A stretch of 64,000 nucleotides of DNA from assembly GCA_019420505.1 (NCBI GenBank), contig JAHZHC010000027.1:35249-99248 (forward strand), in the 5' to 3' direction. This document shows, in pieces, positions 60,234-64,000 of the stretch. The notes under the pieces were generated by a model. It saw only the letters and a program-made list of their open reading frames with translations. It was not told the DNA's origin and ran no database searches. Source of the DNA: Ruminococcus sp. (GTDB taxonomy: Bacteria > Bacillota > Clostridia > Oscillospirales > Ruminococcaceae). Both the position numbers and the translations under genes were made by a program. How positions within the stretch are numbered: the first letter of the stretch is position 1; the number at the start of each line of letters is the position of its first letter.

Positions 60234-61304
60234 TTAATCAATCTTAACGATCCAGTTAAAGCTGTCTTCAATCGTGCCCCATTGAATACCTGTTAGTGTG
60301 TCATAAAGCATTTGTGAAACAGGGCCGATCTTGTTGTCGTTAATTGTCATGATCTTGTCGCCCCACTTGAGATGACCAACCGGTGAAATAACAGCAGCAG
60401 TACCTGTACCGAATACTTCATCAAGCTTGCCGTTGTCATATGCCTGTGCAATTTCTTCAATAGAAATTCTTCTCTCAGTCACCTTATATCCCTTTTGTTT
60501 GCATATTTCAATTGCAGACTTTCTGGTGATTCCCGGAAGAACCGAACCGGTGAGCTGAGGTGTAATAACTTCTCCGTCGATTACAAAGAAAATATTCATT
60601 GAACCAACTTCTTCTACGTATTTCTGTTCTACTCCGTCAAGCCAAAGTACCTGTTCATAATCCTGTTCGTGAGCTTCTTCCTGTCCCTTCAAAGAAATAG
60701 CATAGTTAGCAGCAGTTTTGGCAAATCCGGTACCGCCTCTCACTGCTCTTACATATTTTTTCTCTACATAAATCTTAACAGGATTAAGACCTGTCGAGTA
60801 GTAAGCACCTGAAGGAGAAAGAATAATCATGAATAAATAATGGTCAGCAGGTTTTACACCCACATAAGGATCCGTAGAAATAATAAACGGTCTTATGTAA
60901 AGTGAAGCACCCTCAGTGTGAGGTACCCAGTCTTTCTCAATTTCAATAAGCTTTTTCAAAGCATAAAGCATATCTTCTTCGTTAATAGCAGGAATAACCA
61001 TTCTTTCATTAGAAACATTCATTCTTTTAAAGTTTTCATCAGGTCTGAAAAGCTGAACGCTTCCGTCTGCGGTTCTGTATGCCTTAAGTCCTTCAAAAAT
61101 TTCCTGTCCATAATGAAGACACATTGAAGCAGGGGAAAGGGATATATCACCGTAAGGTACAATTCTTGCATCATGCCATCCCTGACCGGCGTCATAATTC
61201 ATAATAAACATATGGTCAGTAAAAATATGTCCAAATCCCAGTTTGGTTTCATCAACAGGTTTTTCCTTGGGAGTCGAGGTACGTTCGATTTTTATATCTA
61301 ACAT
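60234..61304 (-). CDS. ilvE: Branched-chain amino acid aminotransferase
   Basis: IlvE makes Leu, Ile and Val from their keto acids with glutamate and PLP. The 356-residue class IV aminotransferase shows YIRPFI, GGTGFAKTAANYA (PLP lysine) and EVGSMNIFFV, and TGSVLPGITRKS later on. The long form with its N-terminal extension is usual for this subgroup. It complements leuA at the left end of the window. Confidence 0.95.
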   Translation of the reverse strand: MLDIKIERTSTPKEKPVDETKLGFGHIFTDHMFIMNYDAGQGWHDARIVPYGDISLSPASMCLHYGQEIFEGLKAYRTADGSVQLFRPDENFKRMNVSNERMVIPAINEEDMLYALKKLIEIEKDWVPHTEGASLYIRPFIISTDPYVGVKPADHYLFMIILSPSGAYYSTGLNPVKIYVEKKYVRAVRGGTGFAKTAANYAISLKGQEEAHEQDYEQVLWLDGVEQKYVEEVGSMNIFFVIDGEVITPQLTGSVLPGITRKSAIEICKQKGYKVTERRISIEEIAQAYDNGKLDEVFGTGTAAVISPVGHLKWGDKIMTINDNKIGPVSQMLYDTLTGIQWGTIEDSFNWIVKID

Positions 61305-61340
61305 ACTATTCCTTCTTTCATATTATTAATTTCATATTTT

Positions 61341-61369
61341 ATTATAATACTTTTTTTTATAATTTTCAA
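61341..61369 (-). promoter_or_regulatory. Promoter of ilvE
   Basis: On the minus strand TTGAAA (61369-61364), a 17-bp spacer and TATAAT (61346-61341). No T-box is present, unlike leuA. Confidence 0.7.
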
Positions 61370-61430
61370 TAGTAAATATAAAAAATAAACATTTCTTCAC
61401 ACTTTTTTATAATTGGAAATAAAAACGCAG

Positions 61431-61459
61431 TTGCAATTTATTGCTTGTTGTTGTATAAT
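61431..61459 (+). promoter_or_regulatory. Promoter of the L,D-transpeptidase gene
   Basis: TTGCAA (61431-61436), a 17-bp spacer and TATAAT (61454-61459). Confidence 0.7.
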
Positions 61460-61519
61460 AAAAATGAAAACGTATTTTGTCGAAAGGTAATGTCTTGGAA
61501 CTAAGGAAAGGTCAGTGCT

Positions 61520-63157
61520 ATGGAAAACAAAGAACCAAACAACAAAAATAATGTTAATCATAACATGACGCAAAAACAAAACTCAAAAGAAGAAATGGCT
61601 CGGATTATTGCCAGAAATATGACAACCCACAGACGTGAGAGCAGTTCGCAGCAGTCGTTTGAATCTGATAAATATACCATGACTGCTGAAAAATCAAATA
61701 AGAAAAACAGAAAAATAAAAATTATAACAGGACTTTTGTTAGCCTTGTTGTTGTCTTTTATTGCCGCCTTTTATCTATATGGAATGAGCAGAACAAATGA
61801 AAAATTTCTCCCTAATACAAAAATAAACGGCATAAATGTGGGTGGAAAAACTCCCGGAGAAGTATATAATAGAATTATGGAGTCAGATGAAACAGGAATT
61901 CCTGAAAAAATCACTATGATTAAATTTGACGGAACCGAAGTTAATATCAATGTAAAAAGCATAGGATATGTCGATAATATAAGTGAAAGCATATCAAAAT
62001 TTTATAATGAACAGAATCATTATTTTTGGTTTACATCGCTTTTTGGAGGTGACGAATTTAATTTCACACCTGAATATTCTTTTGATAAGGATAAACTTGA
62101 CGATCAGATAAAAAGAAAAATAATAGATGCTTCAGCCGATTCTGTTCCTCAGAATGCCGCTATAGAAAAAAGCGACAGCGGTTTTGTTGTGGTAAAAGAA
62201 CGAAAAGGCGGAAAAATCGACAGTTCTAAGGAAAAATACCTTGTCGATTATATACATAGCTGTGTGGCTGACGGTTCTGACCGTATCGATTTGTCAGAAG
62301 TGGATTGCTATCAAAAACCTGAAATAACTTCAGATCAGCTGACCGAAACCTGTCAGAAGCTTAACGATCTGACTAACGTCGAATTGACCTTTGATTTTGA
62401 CTATACTAAAGAAGTGCTTAAAGGCTCTGAATTTGTGGACTGGATTGTCCTTGATGACTTGAAAGCTAACGAGGTCTTTAAGGTCGATGAGGATAAAGCG
62501 ATGAAGTATGTCGAAAAGCTTGCTGATAAATATGATACGTACGGAAAAGACAGAACCTTCAAGTCAACAAGCCGTGGAATGATTACCGTACCGGCAGGAA
62601 AAGGCTGTTATGGCTGGTGGATAGATCAGGACCAAACATGCAAAGCAATTGTGGAAGCTGTAAAAGCATGTAAATCAGCTGAAGTTGATCCGATATACTA
62701 TGTAAATCCCGATTCTCATTATGAATATACATGCAATCCCGATTGGAGAACCGAAAAAACAGATATCGGAAATACATATGCAGAGGTTGATCTGAAAAAA
62801 CAGCATTTCTGGTATTATAAAAACGGAAAGCTTGAATATGAGTGCGATATCGTATCCGGAATGCCAACTGAGGAAAGAAATACTCCCGGCGGAGTATATA
62901 AGCTTTGGATAAAAGAAAAGGACAAAGTCCTGAAAGGCAGTCTTTCATCGGGAGAAACATGGGAAACTCCGGTTACATTCTGGAATAATATCAGTACCTT
63001 CGGCATAGGACTTCACGATGCTACATGGCATACTTCATTCGGCGGTACAAGATATAAGCAATATGGTTCACATGGCTGTATAAATATGCCGTATAAAGCA
63101 GCGGAATATGTGTATAAAAATATACCCATAGGAACTCCTGTGGTAATGTATTGGTAA
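61520..63157 (+). CDS. L,D-transpeptidase (YkuD family), membrane-anchored
   Basis: A 545-residue enzyme that forms 3-3 peptidoglycan cross-links or attaches peptides. A polar cytoplasmic tail (about 1-65) is followed by one membrane helix (about 68-90), a putative peptidoglycan-binding region (about 100-405), and the YkuD domain (about 420-545). The active site is YGSHGCINMP with nucleophile Cys520 and the preceding GIGLHDATWH segment. Its own promoter and terminator flank it. Confidence 0.92.
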   Translation: MENKEPNNKNNVNHNMTQKQNSKEEMARIIARNMTTHRRESSSQQSFESDKYTMTAEKSNKKNRKIKIITGLLLALLLSFIAAFYLYGMSRTNEKFLPNTKINGINVGGKTPGEVYNRIMESDETGIPEKITMIKFDGTEVNINVKSIGYVDNISESISKFYNEQNHYFWFTSLFGGDEFNFTPEYSFDKDKLDDQIKRKIIDASADSVPQNAAIEKSDSGFVVVKERKGGKIDSSKEKYLVDYIHSCVADGSDRIDLSEVDCYQKPEITSDQLTETCQKLNDLTNVELTFDFDYTKEVLKGSEFVDWIVLDDLKANEVFKVDEDKAMKYVEKLADKYDTYGKDRTFKSTSRGMITVPAGKGCYGWWIDQDQTCKAIVEAVKACKSAEVDPIYYVNPDSHYEYTCNPDWRTEKTDIGNTYAEVDLKKQHFWYYKNGKLEYECDIVSGMPTEERNTPGGVYKLWIKEKDKVLKGSLSSGETWETPVTFWNNISTFGIGLHDATWHTSFGGTRYKQYGSHGCINMPYKAAEYVYKNIPIGTPVVMYW

Positions 63158-63160
63158 AAA

Positions 63161-63200
63161 TAAAACTGCATCGAAAATATTTTCGGTGCAGTTTTTTGTA
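63161..63200 (+). terminator. Rho-independent terminator
   Basis: AAAACTGCATCGAAAAT pairs with ATTTTCGGTGCAGTTTT with one G-T pair, then TT. Confidence 0.85.
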
Positions 63201-63207
63201 TAAAAAC

Positions 63208-63246
63208 AAAGCTTTCGGATAAATAAACCCGAAAGCTTTTGTATTT
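63208..63246 (-). terminator. Terminator of the phosphorylase gene
   Basis: CAAAGCTTTCGG and CCGAAAGCTTTTG arms. On the minus strand the T run follows GAAAGCTTTG, just beyond the stop codon at 63251. Confidence 0.8.
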
Positions 63247-63250
63247 TTTA

Positions 63251-64000
63251 TTATTTGCTTAATCCCCAAATGTCACGTGCATAATCTTCAACTGAACGGT
63301 CAGCAGAGAAAATACCTGCATTTGCAATGTTCATAAGCGACATCTTGTTCCATTTGCGCTGATCCTTGTAGCACTCAGAAGCGTATCTCTGTGCATTTTT
63401 ATAGGAGTCAAAATCAGCCAATGCCATGTATGTGTCAGTGTTCTTTAATGTGTCGGCAATTTCGTTGAATACCTCACCGTTGATACCATACTGCATTCTG
63501 TCAATAGCAGCCTTAATAACACCGTTTGAGTTGTAAATGTTCATCGGCTGATATCCTGCCTTTGAAGCGTTAACTTCATCAACATTCATACCGAAGATAA
63601 TAATGTTTTCATCGCCTACAGCCTCGTGAATTTCAACGTTAGCGCCGTCCATAGTACCAAGTGTGATAGCTCCGTTGATCATAAGCTTCATGTTTCCTGT
63701 ACCGGATGCCTCTGTTCCCGCAAGAGAAATCTGTTCGGAAATGTTAGCAGCAGGCATGAGAATTTCTGAAAGTGTAACGTTATAATCTTCAAGAAATACA
63801 ACATTCAGCTTTTCATTCAGCTTCTTGTCTTTTCTTACTTCCTGAGAAATATTCCATATCAGTTTGATTATCTGCTTAGCCATGTAATATCCGGGAGCAG
63901 CCTTAGCAGCAAAGATATAAGTCTTTGGTACAAAATCAGCGTCAGGATTTTCTTTAAGATAGTTATATTCTGAAATAATGTTCAAAGCGTTAAGCTGCTG
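63251..64000 (-). CDS. glgP: Glycogen/alpha-glucan phosphorylase, C-terminal part
   Basis: The gene runs off the right edge; the frame is open to base 64000. The visible 249 residues carry SLAGTEASGTGNMKLMINGA, whose lysine holds PLP, followed by TLGTMDGANVEI, the standard phosphorylase signature, and the C-terminal YARDIWGL end. The enzyme releases glucose-1-phosphate from glycogen or maltodextrins and complements glgB and the GH13 enzyme in this window. Confidence 0.96.
   Translation of the reverse strand, partial: QQLNALNIISEYNYLKENPDADFVPKTYIFAAKAAPGYYMAKQIIKLIWNISQEVRKDKKLNEKLNVVFLEDYNVTLSEILMPAANISEQISLAGTEASGTGNMKLMINGAITLGTMDGANVEIHEAVGDENIIIFGMNVDEVNASKAGYQPMNIYNSNGVIKAAIDRMQYGINGEVFNEIADTLKNTDTYMALADFDSYKNAQRYASECYKDQRKWNKMSLMNIANAGIFSADRSVEDYARDIWGLSK

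Overview
The window is one contiguous stretch of a low-GC (roughly 37-39% by eye) Firmicutes chromosome. It best fits a spore-forming Ruminococcus-like member of the Oscillospiraceae. The reasons are: strict sigma-A type promoters (TTGACA, 17 bp, TATAAT recurs many times), a leuA T-box, a spoIIA operon and a small acid-soluble spore protein gene, glycogen and alpha-glucan enzymes, large secreted modular proteins with carbohydrate-binding-like and InlB-type repeats, and an SPNTG-type wall anchor. No insertion sequence, prophage or CRISPR array is visible. The species assignment is inference.

Layout. 1-3.1 kb: the end of a D-Ala-D-Ala carboxypeptidase, a gene-free stretch with repeats and palindromes, then leuA (minus) behind a T-box. 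3.2-6.6 kb: a PIG-L deacetylase and YfhO membrane protein pair. 6.7-9.2 kb: a TetR regulator divergent from glgB. 9.35-9.68 kb: an apparent free-standing structured RNA. 9.7-11.2 kb: a Crp/Fnr regulator divergent from a ferredoxin-type protein, with a perfect palindrome between them. 11.3-17.9 kb: a sirtuin, pyrG, an LCP wall-polymer ligase, a lone ABC ATPase and an HTH-membrane regulator. 18-20.9 kb: the copA-csoR copper operon. 21-26.2 kb: two large surface or secreted proteins and a 49-codon peptide gene. 26.4-26.6 kb: two tRNA-Gln genes. 26.7-28.5 kb: an ECF-like sigma factor, its putative membrane anti-sigma factor and a small secreted protein. 29-35.5 kb: ptsH, rimM-trmD, an ATP-grasp/alpha-E/transglutaminase trio, and spoIIAA-spoIIAB-sigF.

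36.2-47.7 kb is an eight-gene operon: a modular solute-binding protein, two separate pairs of sugar ABC permeases, an NHL/TPR membrane-anchored protein, a Yip1 protein and a DUF5696-type secreted protein, with no ATPase and no regulator. It is the most distinctive protein-coding locus here. 47.8-55.7 kb: an MFS and a ZIP transporter, asparaginase, a GH13 enzyme with a structured leader, an M15 peptidase, a secreted Big2 protein and an SASP. 55.9-64 kb: a repeat-only wall-binding protein followed by a CE2-like esterase, a lipid kinase, ilvE, an L,D-transpeptidase and the end of glycogen phosphorylase.

How the genes work together. glgB, glgP and the GH13 enzyme point to storage or use of alpha-glucan. 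leuA and ilvE serve branched-chain amino acid synthesis. The LCP protein, the carboxypeptidases and the L,D-transpeptidase build and remodel the wall. HPr and the ABC operon handle sugar uptake and its control. The least explained items are the 9.4 kb RNA, the 36-48 kb transporter locus, the 49-codon peptide, and a copZ-like reading frame fused to copA that keeps its own ribosome binding site.
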